From CAZMXP01 sp964570285 (GTDB lineage: Bacteria; Planctomycetota; PLA2), in assembly GCA_964570285.1 (NCBI GenBank), contig CAZMXP010000010.1, positions 29,587 through 93,586 on the forward strand: a stretch of DNA of 64,000 nt. The letters run 5' to 3'. Positions 1-8,456 of this stretch are shown in pieces (position 1 is the first letter of the stretch; every line of letters begins with the position of its first letter). The notes under the pieces were generated by a model. It had not been told where the DNA came from and did no database searches. It worked only from the letters and a program-made list of their open reading frames with translations. The position numbers and the translations under genes are program-made.

Positions 1-740
1 TTCGCCTCGGGCATCCACGCGCGCATGTTCTCGATCCGGTTCTCCGGGTCGGGATGCGTCGACAGGAACTCCGGCGGCCGGCCTCCGCCCAGCGCCGCCA
101 TCCGCTCCCATACACCGATGGCCGCCTCGGGGTCGTAGCCCGCTTTCGCGGCGAGCATCAGGCCGTAGTGGTCGGCCTCGCTCTCGTGGGAGCGGCTGTA
201 GGGGAGCAGCACGCCGACCGTCGCGCCCGCGCCGAGCGCCGCGACAATCTCGTTCTTGTACTTGTGGTCCGAGAGGCCCACCGACGCGCCCGCGAGCAGC
301 ACCTGCGTCGTGATGCCCTGGCTCATGCGCTCGTTGCCGTGCTGCAGGATCGCGTGCATGACCTCGTGGCCCATCACGATGGCCATGCCCGCCTCGTCCT
401 GCAGGATCGGGTAGATCGCCGTGTAGAAGGCGATCTTGCCGCCGGGCATGCACCAGGCGTTGACCGTCTTGTTGTCGTCGATCAGCTTGAACTCCCACTC
501 GTACTCCGGCTTGTCCGCCGCCGCGGCGATGGCGGCGCCGACGCGCTGCAACGGCGCGTTCAGCGCAGGGTCGGTGTTGATGCGCGTCTCCTTCGACTTG
601 AAGACCTCGGCGTAGGCCTCGGCGCCGAGTTTCGACATGGCTTCGTCGGAGTACCAGAGGTGCTGCTTGCGGCCGGTGACCGGGTTGGTCTTGCAGGTCG
701 AGAGCAGAAGCAGCAGCAGGATCAGGGGGAGTCGCTTCAT
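1..740 (-). CDS. M48 family zinc metalloprotease, lipoprotein (3' end beyond window)
   Basis: Read directly from the minus strand: ATG at 740, then a signal peptide rich in Leu ending LLLLLSTC, so probably a lipoprotein. The zinc-binding HEVMH motif is at about residues 125-129 and the third-ligand region reads ESEADHYG, both hallmarks of peptidase family M48 (BepA/Oma1/LoiP-like periplasmic proteases acting on misfolded outer-membrane proteins). The visible 246 residues end HPDPENRIENMRAWMPEA, the usual C-terminal HPxxxxRI block, so only a few residues are missing beyond base 1. The gene stands alone and diverges from the PLP enzyme at 784, leaving only 43 bp for both promoters. Family assignment is firm; the exact substrate is inference. 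Confidence 0.9.
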   Translation of the reverse strand, partial: MKRLPLILLLLLLSTCKTNPVTGRKQHLWYSDEAMSKLGAEAYAEVFKSKETRINTDPALNAPLQRVGAAIAAAADKPEYEWEFKLIDDNKTVNAWCMPGGKIAFYTAIYPILQDEAGMAIVMGHEVMHAILQHGNERMSQGITTQVLLAGASVGLSDHKYKNEIVAALGAGATVGVLLPYSRSHESEADHYGLMLAAKAGYDPEAAIGVWERMAALGGGRPPEFLSTHPDPENRIENMRAWMPEA

Positions 741-783
741 GGGCGCATTCTCCCCCGGAAGGGGCCCGTGGTAAACCTGTGCC

Positions 784-1929
784 ATGCGCGCCTACGGCTC
801 CGCCGACGACCCCGCCCCCCCGGAGGGGCCGCTCGCCCCCGACCTGACCCGCTCGACCACCTTCCGCCACGCCACCGGCGAGCGGCTGAGGGCGGTCGGT
901 ACCGGCGAGGCCGCCGGCGAGTTCTACCCGCGCTACGGCCACCCCAACGGGCGGGAGTTCGAGCGCGCCGTGGCGCGAATGGAGGGGGCCGCGGGGGCCG
1001 TCGCCTTCGCGTCGGGCATGGCGGCGCTGCACGCGGTGCTCTGCGGCCTCTGCAGCAGCGGCGAGACGGTGGCGGCGTCGCGCGACCTCTACGGCGGCAC
1101 CGTCGCCGTGCTCGACAAGGACCTGCCGCGGTTCGGCATCGACGTGAAGCGGTTCGACCCGTTCCATCCGGTGGGGCTGCCGGTCGCGCCAAGGCTCATC
1201 GTCGTCGAGTCGCCGACCAACCCGCTCTGCCGCGTGCCCGACCTGCCGGCGCTGGCCGCGATCGCCCGGGCGACCGGCGCGATCCTCTGCGTCGACTCGA
1301 CCTTCGCGCCGCCGCCGATCGGCCGCGCGCTGGCGCTCGGCGCCGACCTCGTCATGCACAGCGTGACGAAGTTCTTCGGCGGCCACAGCGACGTGCTCGG
1401 CGGCGTGATCGCGGGCCCCCACCGCCTGCTCGAGAAGATCGAGGGGTTCCGGCGCCGCACCGGCGGCATCCTGTCGCCCGACAGCGCATGGCTCGCGACG
1501 CGTTCGATGAAGACGCACGAACTGCGCGTGAGCCGCCAGCAGGAGAACGCGGGGCGCCTCGCGCGCTTCCTCGAGGGCCGCGTGCGCCGCGTCTGCTACC
1601 CCGGCCTCGCGAGCCACCCCGACCACGAGATCGCCCGCCGCGACATGAACGGCTTCGGCACGATCGTCTCGTTCGAAGTCGACGGCGGCCTCGACGGCGC
1701 GCTGCGCGTCTACGACCGGTTCAGGCTGATCGCCCGCGCCGTCTCCCTCGGCGGCCTCGATTCGAAGGCTTCGCTGCCGCTGCACACGAGCCACGCCCCG
1801 GTCTCCGCCGAGGACCGCGCCCGCTCCGGCATCGCCGACGGCCTGATCCGGTTGAGCGTCGGCATCGAGGAGGCGGCGGAACTCGAGGCGGACCTGGCGC
1901 AGGCGCTCGGGGGCGATCGCGCTCCGTGA
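784..1929 (+). CDS. Cys/Met-metabolism PLP-dependent enzyme (cystathionine synthase/lyase family)
   Basis: A 381-residue fold-type I PLP enzyme of the trans-sulfuration family. The PLP-lysine motif HSVTKFFGGHSDVLGG lies at about residue 196, preceded by the conserved CVDSTFAPP segment and followed by LATRSMKTHELR. An N-terminal SSGETVAASRDLYGGT block contributes the phosphate-binding loop. Length and layout match cystathionine gamma-synthase, beta- or gamma-lyase and methionine gamma-lyase; sequence reading alone cannot separate these. It is cytosolic and would act in cysteine/homocysteine/methionine interconversion. No methionine operon neighbours are present. It begins at ATG 784 and ends TGA, followed by a 661-bp gene-free gap full of repeats. 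Confidence 0.9.
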   Translation: MRAYGSADDPAPPEGPLAPDLTRSTTFRHATGERLRAVGTGEAAGEFYPRYGHPNGREFERAVARMEGAAGAVAFASGMAALHAVLCGLCSSGETVAASRDLYGGTVAVLDKDLPRFGIDVKRFDPFHPVGLPVAPRLIVVESPTNPLCRVPDLPALAAIARATGAILCVDSTFAPPPIGRALALGADLVMHSVTKFFGGHSDVLGGVIAGPHRLLEKIEGFRRRTGGILSPDSAWLATRSMKTHELRVSRQQENAGRLARFLEGRVRRVCYPGLASHPDHEIARRDMNGFGTIVSFEVDGGLDGALRVYDRFRLIARAVSLGGLDSKASLPLHTSHAPVSAEDRARSGIADGLIRLSVGIEEAAELEADLAQALGGDRAP

Positions 1930-1940
1930 TGGCGCGCCGA

Positions 1941-2578
1941 TAGGAAGAGCACAGAGGCGCAGCACGGCTTGACGCCGCAACCAAATCAGCGACGGCCGAA
2001 GGCCGCGCTGCGCCTAGTGAGGAGCTGCGGGATCCGGGTGACGCGCGCGGGGCAGAGGGCTGCGTGCGTTACTCCCCCGCCGCAGAGGATGGCTGCGAAG
2101 CGGCCACAGTGGCGCGGTTCGGGGCGCCGCACGAGGGCACCACCAGAATTTGCGCAGGGAGCGCGAAGTCTGCGGGTTAGTAGTACAGAGACGCAGAGGA
2201 GGAGTGAGGCCGCGACGGGACAGCGCGGGCCGTGGGCTGGCTGGTCTGCTCGGCGGGCGAGTGTTTCGGGCAGCGACGCCCGCGAACCCCAACTCGCCTC
2301 TGTACTAAGAACGCCTGGCTTCTGCGCCGCTTGGGCGAATTCATGCCCCGGGGATCTCCACGCCGCGAACGAGAACCACGAAGTCACGAAGACACGAAGG
2401 AGCCCCCGCGAGCCCGGACGCGAGCGGCGCCGCGGTCCGGCCTTTCACGTTCTCCGTGCCTTCGTGTCTTCGTGGTGATTGCTCGACATGACGCGTGCGG
2501 CGTCTTGCCGTCGTTTGGTTGCGGCGTGGGGGCCGCGCTGCGTCTCTGTGACTCTGTGCTACTCCTGCTCGCTTCGGT
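1941..2578. repeat. Gene-free gap with CACAGAG-type inverted repeat arms
   Basis: The gap 1930-2590 shows no gene. It contains arms of an inverted-repeat family: AGCACAGAGGCGCAG at 1947-1961 and GTACAGAGACGCAGAGGAG at 2182-2200, with the opposite-orientation arm CGTCTCTGTGACTCTGTGC at 2541-2559. The same family recurs at 50.6 kb (CTGCGCCTCTGTG.. CTCTGTGCTACTCC). A second, distinct inverted repeat is nested at 2371-2493. No start/RBS/conserved protein was found on either strand. Confidence 0.6.
2371..2493. repeat. CACGAAG-type inverted repeat, copy 1
   Basis: Left arm ACCACGAAGTCACGAAGACA continuing CGAAGGAG (from 2376), right arm CTCCGTGCCTTCGTGTCTTC continuing GTGG (from 2453); the arms are near reverse complements separated by about 50 G+C-rich bases. 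A homologous copy, including the loop, lies at 26327-26458. The arms are themselves made of a short iterated unit (ACACGAAGG). Confidence 0.7.
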
Positions 2579-2590
2579 CGCCGCGGGAGG

Positions 2591-4255
2591 TCAGCGCCGC
2601 CAGTACACCCACCACCCGAGCATCAGGAACACGAGCCCGAGGGCGGCGGCGTGGACAGCCAGCGGGCGGTCGGGGATCGCAGGATCGCCGACGGCGGGCA
2701 GCGGGTCGCTCGGCGCGTTCGTCGAGGTCAGGTCGAGGTCGGGTGCGACCAGATTCACGGCCAGCGTCGCCTCGCCCAGCGTCCAGAACCCCGGCGGGCC
2801 GAGCAGGCGGTCGCCGACGCGCCAGCGTTGGCCGTCGGCACCCTCGGCGACGCCGGAGGTCGGGGAGGGTTCGCCGACCGCGTGGAACTCCGGCACCTCC
2901 GAGGCGATCGTCTCGGTCAGGTGCGCGATCGCGTTGCGCAGGAAGAGCGGGTAGGCGGGCGTCGCCGCGAAGACGGTGCGGTCGGGGTCGAAGCCGAGCG
3001 CGAGCCAGCCGGGGCCCTCGCAGGCGACAGGTCCGCAGGCGGCGCGCGCGAGGGGGCTTCCACCCATGAGGGGGCGCGCGCGCAGCAGCGGCACCGCCGC
3101 GGGATCGAATCCCCGCCACAGGGGGTGGTCGCGCCGCACGTCCAGCAGCACCGACGAGTCCGACCACTCCCCCACCTTGAAGGGGAGGGCGCCGGGAGGG
3201 GGAGCGAGGTAGATCGCGCGCGTCCCGGTCAGCGCGCTGGCCGGGGCGCAGCGGTCGAAGATCAGCAGGTCCGCCTCGACTGCGCCCGCATGGTCGGGGG
3301 TCGTCCGCTCCAGCGGGCCGAGCAGCGAACGCGTCTCCTCCAGGGCCACCAGCGCGGCCGTGAGGAACGGGGAGGGCTCTCCGGCGGCGATGACGACCGC
3401 GCGCGGGATGCGCCGCTCAGGCAAGATCAGGTAGACCGCGTCGTCGGGCGAGAAGCCGTCCGGGGCACCCTGGCGCCTCAGCGCGACGCGTCCGCTGGCG
3501 GGCAGCGGCACGTCGACCGAGCCCTCGCCGACGAGGCCGCCCTCCAGCGTCACCGGTCCCTTCCCGCGCAGCCCGAGGCGCGCGATCTTGCCCCCGCCTT
3601 CGGCATCGGTCAGCACTTCGACCGACGCGATGCCGGAGTTCTCGATGGGATCGGTCAGGGTCCTCAGGCGCAGGCCGTCGGGGCGCCCGGGCCGGAAGGT
3701 GCAGAGCACGACGTCGGCCTCGCGCAGCGTGCGCGCCCCCTCGCGCGCGAGATCAAGCGCCTCCGCTCGGTCCCCCGGCAGCCACGCGGGGCGGATCGCG
3801 CGCACGAACGCGAGCGCCTCCTCCCGGTCGCCGCCGCTCCACACCTGCGGGCCCTCGTCGGCGACGGCGATCAGCACAAAGCGCGTGCCCGGCGCGCGGC
3901 GCCGGATCTCCGCCTCGGCCAGCCCGCGAAGCCGGTCGAGGCGCCCGCCCGCCTGCGCCTCGAGGCCGCCGTCGACGACGAGCACGAGATCGCGGATGCT
4001 CTCCCTCGCCCCCGGCACGAACGGCGATCCGGCCGCGAGCGCCGCCGCGAGACAGGCGAGCAGCGCGAGCAGCAGGTCAAGGAGCCTCGTCAGCGCACCG
4101 CCGAAGCCCGCGCCGCGGCGGCTTCCCGAGACCGCCCACAGCGGAAGGAACGGCACGACGACGCGCCGCGCGCGGCGCCGGATCAGGTAGGCCGCGAGCA
4201 CGAGAAGCGCGCCCAGGCCGAGCCAGAGACCCGCCGGGAAGGCGAACCGGATCAT
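2591..4255 (-). CDS. BatA-type membrane protein (vWA-like)
   Basis: About 554 residues. The N-terminus MIRFAFPAGLWLGLGALLVL is a BatA (aerotolerance N-terminal) membrane segment, followed by a second membrane helix near residues 55-80 and then a long extracytoplasmic part opening with a VLVVDGGLEAQ beta strand typical of a degenerate von Willebrand A fold (the metal-site Ser residues of DxSxS are missing). A final helix, AAALGLVFLMLGWWVYW, anchors the C-terminus. ATG 4255 is chosen over ATG 4267 because it overlaps the upstream DUF58 stop as ATGA. The gene is last of a three-gene minus-strand operon; such BatA/DUF58 sets normally accompany a MoxR ATPase, which is absent here. The exact role is unknown. 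Confidence 0.8.
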   Translation of the reverse strand: MIRFAFPAGLWLGLGALLVLAAYLIRRRARRVVVPFLPLWAVSGSRRGAGFGGALTRLLDLLLALLACLAAALAAGSPFVPGARESIRDLVLVVDGGLEAQAGGRLDRLRGLAEAEIRRRAPGTRFVLIAVADEGPQVWSGGDREEALAFVRAIRPAWLPGDRAEALDLAREGARTLREADVVLCTFRPGRPDGLRLRTLTDPIENSGIASVEVLTDAEGGGKIARLGLRGKGPVTLEGGLVGEGSVDVPLPASGRVALRRQGAPDGFSPDDAVYLILPERRIPRAVVIAAGEPSPFLTAALVALEETRSLLGPLERTTPDHAGAVEADLLIFDRCAPASALTGTRAIYLAPPPGALPFKVGEWSDSSVLLDVRRDHPLWRGFDPAAVPLLRARPLMGGSPLARAACGPVACEGPGWLALGFDPDRTVFAATPAYPLFLRNAIAHLTETIASEVPEFHAVGEPSPTSGVAEGADGQRWRVGDRLLGPPGFWTLGEATLAVNLVAPDLDLTSTNAPSDPLPAVGDPAIPDRPLAVHAAALGLVFLMLGWWVYWRR

Positions 4256-5136
4256 CGCGACAGCCATCCGCGGGCGATCGCCGCGCGCACGATCTCGAAG
4301 AGGGGCTGATCCGCACGCACGCGCAGGAAGCCGATGCCGGTGCGTCGGCAGAAGGCCGAGAGCCCCGTCACGCGCGCCTCGCGCGCCCGATGGTAGGCGT
4401 CGACGCTCTCGCGCGTGATCTCGAGGCGCAGCGTCTCGCCGGTCTCGGAGTCGACAAGGCGGGTGCGCCCGGGGGGCGGCGGCATCAGCGCCTGCGGGTC
4501 CTCGATCAGCAGCGCGCGCACGCGGTAGCGGTGCCCTTGCAGGCGCGAGAGTGCCGCCGCGGCCCCCTTCGGATCGAAGAAGTCGCTGACGACGAAGGCG
4601 ACCCCGCCGCGCGCGTGGCGCGGCAACCGGCCCTTCAGCGCCGCGAGAAGATCCGTCGGGCCCGAGACCTCGCTGTCGATCGCCTCGAGCAGGTCGGCGC
4701 TCCGCCCCTCGGGGCCCATGGCCCGCGCCGCGGGCGTCGGGCCCCCCCCCGGGCCCCCCCCCGGGCCCCCCCCCATTCGCAGATGCTGCACGCGCTCGCG
4801 CTGCGAGAGCGCGATGGTGCCCAGCGCGGCGCAGACCTTCGCCGCCGTCTCCGCCGCGCGGCCGCGCATGCTCGCGGTCGAGTCCTGCACGAGCAGCAGG
4901 TCGATCGCCTCCTCGGCGTCGAACTCCTTCACGGCGAGCGTGTCCATGCGCGCATAGACATGCCAGTCCACCCGCCGCAGCGCGTCGCCGGGGTGGTAGG
5001 CGCGGTGCTCGCGAAAGCCGCTGCCCGGCCCGGCGCGGCGCATCGCGCGCTCGCCCTGCAACTGGCCGCGGCGCACCTTCGCGGCGAGCAGTTCCAACTG
5101 GCGCACCTGCGCCATCTCGCGCGCGGTGAGGATCAT
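4252..5136 (-). CDS. DUF58 domain protein
   Basis: A 294-residue protein with the signature of DUF58: GSGFREHRAYHPGDALRRVD followed by WHVYARMDTLAVKEF and a vWA-like LLLVQDSTASM strand. DUF58 proteins act with MoxR AAA ATPases and BatA-type membrane proteins in an envelope-associated, poorly defined maturation or stress pathway. It overlaps both neighbours by four bases, so translation is coupled. Odd feature: a GGGPGGGPGGGP stretch near residue 125 encoded by three perfect copies of a 12-bp C9/G3 unit, inserted between conserved blocks, which looks like a slippage-prone expansion. Confidence 0.88.
   Translation of the reverse strand: MILTAREMAQVRQLELLAAKVRRGQLQGERAMRRAGPGSGFREHRAYHPGDALRRVDWHVYARMDTLAVKEFDAEEAIDLLLVQDSTASMRGRAAETAAKVCAALGTIALSQRERVQHLRMGGGPGGGPGGGPTPAARAMGPEGRSADLLEAIDSEVSGPTDLLAALKGRLPRHARGGVAFVVSDFFDPKGAAAALSRLQGHRYRVRALLIEDPQALMPPPPGRTRLVDSETGETLRLEITRESVDAYHRAREARVTGLSAFCRRTGIGFLRVRADQPLFEIVRAAIARGWLSR
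4742..4774. repeat. C9-GGG-C9-GGG-C9 coding microsatellite
   Basis: Three runs of nine C separated by GGG (12-bp period) inside the DUF58 gene. On the coding strand each unit is GGG GGG GGG CCC, giving Gly-Gly-Gly-Pro. Each C9 run could slip out of frame. Confidence 0.9.
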
Positions 5137-6335
5137 CGGACCCTCCGCTCGAGCTGTTCGAAGTAGCGGCGCACGAGTTCGCGCGCGGCGGGCGAGAGGC
5201 CGGGCCGGTTCAGCGCGGCCTCCCTCCGGCGCTGCAGTTCAGGCCACGCCTCCTGCAGCGTGCGCTCCTGCGGCGCGCCGCCGCCGGGCACCTCGATGGG
5301 CACCTTCGCGAGTTTCTCGACCATCTCGCCTTCGCGCACGAGCGGCTCGACGAACTCGGGGCGGCGCACCTGCGGCGGCGACGCGCCTCCGCCGCCCGGA
5401 TTCTCGGGGGGTTCGGGGGGGCTCGGCGGCGGATCTCCGGGGGTGTCGGGCGGTTCGATGCGGAAGCGGTAGACGTTGCTTGCCAGCGCGCCCGCGCGGG
5501 CGACCGCCTCATGGTCGCCGGGCTCCGCCTGCGCGAGGAACGCGCGGAGGTCGAGGGCGGCGAAGTCGATGCCCGGTGCGCCGGCCGCGAGGAAGAGCCG
5601 CCGTCCGGTCGCCTGGCCCTCGCCGCCGTCGATGGCGATCGTGACCGGCAGATCGATCTCCCCCACGGGCGGCGCGAGCGACTCGAGAACGACCTGCACG
5701 GGAACCGGCACCCCCGGCGGATAGGCCGCGCGCTCGCCGACGAGCGCGAGCCGCAACGGCAGCGCCTGCTCGCCCGCCGAGGGGTCGCCAGGCACGGGCG
5801 CCGGGCCGCTCGTACCGCCCGCGACGCCGGGCAGCAGCGCGACGGCCAAGACCAGCAGCACGGCGAGAAGGATGAGCGGCTTTCGCGCGCGGGGCGCTCG
5901 GACGGGCACGGCCGGGGGCGACTCCACCACGGCGCGGGCGACAAGCGCGGCGAAGGGCCCGCGGGCCTCCAGCGCCGCGGCATGCCGGTCGGTCTGCAGG
6001 GCGGCGTCGAGGTGGCGGGCGACCGCGGCGGGGCTCTGGCGCAGCAGCAGGGGAGCGCCCAAGCGCACGGCCAGGGCCGCCAGCGCGACGACGGCGAGCA
6101 TGCGGGCGCCCTGGACCAGGCCCTGGACCGAGATCAGCAGGTAGCCGAAGAGCCGCTCCGCCGCGGAGGGGTCGGGCAGCGACCACGGCAGGCGCGGGCC
6201 ATACCCGGCGCGGTCGAGGAAGAGCAGCAGCGCCGCGCCGAGCGCGCCGAGAAGCGCGACTTCGAAGGCAAGCCGCCGCGCCCGCGCCCGCGCGAGGGCC
6301 CGCGAGATGCCCGAGAGCAGCCGTTCGACCGTCAT
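5133..6335 (-). CDS. Membrane protein of the DUF58/BatA operon
   Basis: A 400-residue protein not recognised by name. Membrane helices are visible at about residues 26-43, 80-100 and 150-170 (KPLILLAVLLVLAVALLPG). A largely beta, Pro/Gly-rich extracytoplasmic region follows, with a PPDTPGDPPPSPPEPPENPG linker, and a C-terminal helical tail ends in LVRRYFEQLERRVR. It is the first gene of the operon with DUF58 and BatA-like proteins (ATGA overlap at 5133-5136), so it probably belongs to the same envelope complex, in the position where such clusters carry a large DUF4175-like or BatA/BatB partner. Function is not inferred beyond that. Confidence 0.7.
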   Translation of the reverse strand: MTVERLLSGISRALARARARRLAFEVALLGALGAALLLFLDRAGYGPRLPWSLPDPSAAERLFGYLLISVQGLVQGARMLAVVALAALAVRLGAPLLLRQSPAAVARHLDAALQTDRHAAALEARGPFAALVARAVVESPPAVPVRAPRARKPLILLAVLLVLAVALLPGVAGGTSGPAPVPGDPSAGEQALPLRLALVGERAAYPPGVPVPVQVVLESLAPPVGEIDLPVTIAIDGGEGQATGRRLFLAAGAPGIDFAALDLRAFLAQAEPGDHEAVARAGALASNVYRFRIEPPDTPGDPPPSPPEPPENPGGGGASPPQVRRPEFVEPLVREGEMVEKLAKVPIEVPGGGAPQERTLQEAWPELQRRREAALNRPGLSPAARELVRRYFEQLERRVR

Positions 6336-6368
6336 AACCCCTTGGAAGGGCGCATCTTACCAGTCTCG

Positions 6369-6397
6369 TTGACTTGCGCGACAGCCGGCTCTATGGT
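6369..6397 (+). promoter_or_regulatory. Sigma-70-type promoter
   Basis: TTGACT (6369-6374), 17-base spacer, TATGGT (6392-6397). Predicted transcript start near 6404 leaves about 11 bases before ATG 6415. It lies in the 79-bp divergent gap between the DUF58 operon and the 6415 operon, and is the clearest -35/-10 pair in the window. Confidence 0.65.
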
Positions 6398-6414
6398 GCG
6401 GACCAGGCCCTGCC

Positions 6415-7005
6415 ATGCAAGCCAGCCCCATCAAGGTGATCGCCCTCTGCTCCTGCATGCTCGGCGTCTTCTTCCTGTTCAAGAGCGTCTCGATCAAGAC
6501 GCCGAAATATGTGCTGCACGAACTGCTCTCGTTCAAGGTCAACAAGAGCCGCTTCTTCAGGCGCTACATCGGCCAGCAGCTCGACGCGCTGATCGGCTTC
6601 CTCTTCCTGACCGTCGGCTTCGTGTTGCAGGTCTACCTCGAGATCCACGGGCTGCAAGAGCAGGAGGGGGGGGGCGCGGGGGGGACCACCCGCGGCTTCG
6701 AGAGCTGGTGGATCGTGATCGGATGCACGGTCGTCATCCTGCTCTTCATCGTCTTCCTGCTCGCGAAGATCGCGCGCTATTTCGGCGGGAAGATCTTCGT
6801 CGAGCACGTCCGGTTCATGGTCGTCACCCACGGCTTCCCGCTCGAGAGCGACGGACCGCTGGTCCTCGAGCTGGGGAGCATCATGCGCATCGAGCGCGAC
6901 GAAGAGGACACGCTGGAGTCCTACTGCAAGAAGGTGAGGGAGAAGATGAAGGTGGGCCCCGCGTTGCCCGCCGCCGGCAAGGGCCGCTCCCCCGGGCTGC
7001 GATGA
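6415..7005 (+). CDS. Small membrane protein, unknown function
   Basis: A 196-residue protein with helices at about 8-24, 58-76 and 98-120 and a cytoplasm-sized C-terminal domain (residues 125-196, rich in charged residues, ending KGRSPGLR). A Gly-rich EGGGAGG loop between helices 2 and 3 is encoded by G runs of seven. The family was not recognised. It starts an operon with a second membrane protein, lpxB and a sigma factor, separated by overlaps or six bases, so an envelope role is plausible but unproven. Confidence 0.65.
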   Translation: MQASPIKVIALCSCMLGVFFLFKSVSIKTPKYVLHELLSFKVNKSRFFRRYIGQQLDALIGFLFLTVGFVLQVYLEIHGLQEQEGGGAGGTTRGFESWWIVIGCTVVILLFIVFLLAKIARYFGGKIFVEHVRFMVVTHGFPLESDGPLVLELGSIMRIERDEEDTLESYCKKVREKMKVGPALPAAGKGRSPGLR

Positions 7006-7325
7006 CGCTCCTGCTGCACGGCCTGTCGACGGTCCTCTTCCTCGCCTGCGGGCGCGTCTACTTCCACGGACGCTTCCGCGGCGCCGCCGCCCTCGCCGCC
7101 GCCCACGCCGCCGTCGCGTCCGCCGTCGCGATCCGGACCCTCCCGCCCGTGGCCGCCGCGGCGACCCTGCTCCTGCTGCTCGCGCTGCCCCTCGGCTTCG
7201 TCGCGCTCCACGCCGTGGACGCGCGGCAGGGGCTCTTCCTGCTGCCGACGATCTACTCGATCCCGATCGCGTTCGTCGCGGGGGCGCTCCTGTGGGGGCT
7301 GCTGACGCTCGTGCTCCTCTTCTAG
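7002..7325 (+). CDS. Small hydrophobic membrane protein
   Basis: 107 residues, almost entirely four hydrophobic helices (MTLLLHGLSTVLFLACGRVY at the start, IPIAFVAGALLWGLLTLVLL at the end). ATG 7002 overlaps the preceding stop as ATGA, which fixes the start. The lpxB start follows six bases after the stop. No family was recognised. Its position suggests co-translation with lipid A synthesis genes. Confidence 0.6.
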   Translation: MTLLLHGLSTVLFLACGRVYFHGRFRGAAALAAAHAAVASAVAIRTLPPVAAAATLLLLLALPLGFVALHAVDARQGLFLLPTIYSIPIAFVAGALLWGLLTLVLLF

Positions 7326-7331
7326 CGCCCG

Positions 7332-8456
7332 ATGCGCCCCCCCCGCTTCTTCCTCTGCGCCGGCGAGCCGAGCGGCGTCGCGATCGGCGCGACGCTGATG
7401 CGCACGCTGAAGCGCCGCTGCCCGGGCGCGACCTTCGCGGGGCTCGGCGGCGACGCGATGATCGCCGAGGGGCTGCGCCTCATCTACGACCCCGCGCGCA
7501 CCGCGACGATGTGGCTCTGGGGCAATCTCAAGCGCATCCCCGCCCACCGGCGCGCGCTGCGCGCCTGCGTCGAGGACTGGGAGCGCGAGCGCCCCGACGT
7601 CGTCGTCACGATCGACTACCAGGCGTTCCACCTCTACATCGGCACCCGCGCCCGCGCGCTCGGCATCCCGGTGGTGCACTATGTCGGCTCGCAGTTCTGG
7701 GCGCGGCGCTACTTCACGCTGGAGCCGATCCGCCGCGCCTACAGCCACGTGCTGCTGATCCACGAGTTCGAGAAGGCCTACTACGACAAGGCACAAATCC
7801 CCGCGACCTTCGTCGGCCACCCGCTCTTCGAGCGCCTCGCCGAGCGCCCCCTCGACGACGCGAAGGTCGCGCGCCTTCGCTCGCTGCCGCCGCCGCGTCT
7901 CGGCCTCCTGCCCGGCAGCCGCCACGGCGAGATCACCGGCGTGCTGCCGGTCATGCTCGAGGCGGCGCTCGCTCTCCCCGCGCCCCTCACCCTTCTCATC
8001 TCCTGCGCGCGCCCCGACTCCCGGGCCTTCCTCGAGGCGGAGGTCGGCAAGCGCCGCCTGCGCGCCGAGATCCTCGACAGCTCCTCCGCGGAGATCCTCT
8101 CGGCATCGGACGCGGCGCTCATCACGAGCGGCTCCGCGTCGATGGAGGCGGTCTACTTCGACACGCCCGCCGCGGTGCTCTACCGCCTCTCGCCGCTCTC
8201 CTACTTCTTCGCCAAGCCGCACATCACCTGCCCGATCGCGCAGCCCAATCTCGTCGCGGGCAGGATCTTCATGCCCGAGTTCCTGCTTCCGTCGGGCCGC
8301 AGCGACGGCGTCGCCGCGGCGGCGCGCACGCTGCTCGTCGATCCCGGGGCGCGCGCGGCGCAGCGCGCCGAGTTCGCGGCGATCCGAGAGCGGCTCCTGC
8401 GCCACCCCGCGCCGAGCGAGGCCGCCGCCGACGTCGTCTGCAGCTTCCTGCCGTGA
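7332..8456 (+). CDS. lpxB: Lipid-A-disaccharide synthase
   Basis: 374 residues of glycosyltransferase family 19. LpxB condenses UDP-2,3-diacylglucosamine with lipid X to form the lipid A disaccharide at the inner membrane. Visible signatures are FFLCAGEPSGVAIGATLM at the N-terminus (the usual AGExSGD region, here with SGV), GIPVVHYVGSQFWARR, ATFVGHPLFE, LLPGSRHGEI, SGSASMEA (usually SGTATLE) and NLVAGRIFMPEFL near the C-terminus. The length matches the family. The variant SGV/SGSAS motifs suggest a divergent lineage rather than loss of function. It overlaps the sigma factor by four bases (GTGA). Confidence 0.88.
   Translation: MRPPRFFLCAGEPSGVAIGATLMRTLKRRCPGATFAGLGGDAMIAEGLRLIYDPARTATMWLWGNLKRIPAHRRALRACVEDWERERPDVVVTIDYQAFHLYIGTRARALGIPVVHYVGSQFWARRYFTLEPIRRAYSHVLLIHEFEKAYYDKAQIPATFVGHPLFERLAERPLDDAKVARLRSLPPPRLGLLPGSRHGEITGVLPVMLEAALALPAPLTLLISCARPDSRAFLEAEVGKRRLRAEILDSSSAEILSASDAALITSGSASMEAVYFDTPAAVLYRLSPLSYFFAKPHITCPIAQPNLVAGRIFMPEFLLPSGRSDGVAAAARTLLVDPGARAAQRAEFAAIRERLLRHPAPSEAAADVVCSFLP

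Noticed and set aside
54..1943. Long open frames on the opposite strand of many genes, e.g. opposite the M48 gene, waaA and the FG-GAP gene
   Set aside because: They have Arg/Pro/Ala-rich compositions without family motifs, as expected for shadows of G+C-rich genes.
1930..2590. CRISPR array in the repeat-rich gap
   Set aside because: Repeats are inverted and made of short iterated words, with no regular direct repeat/spacer pattern and no cas genes.
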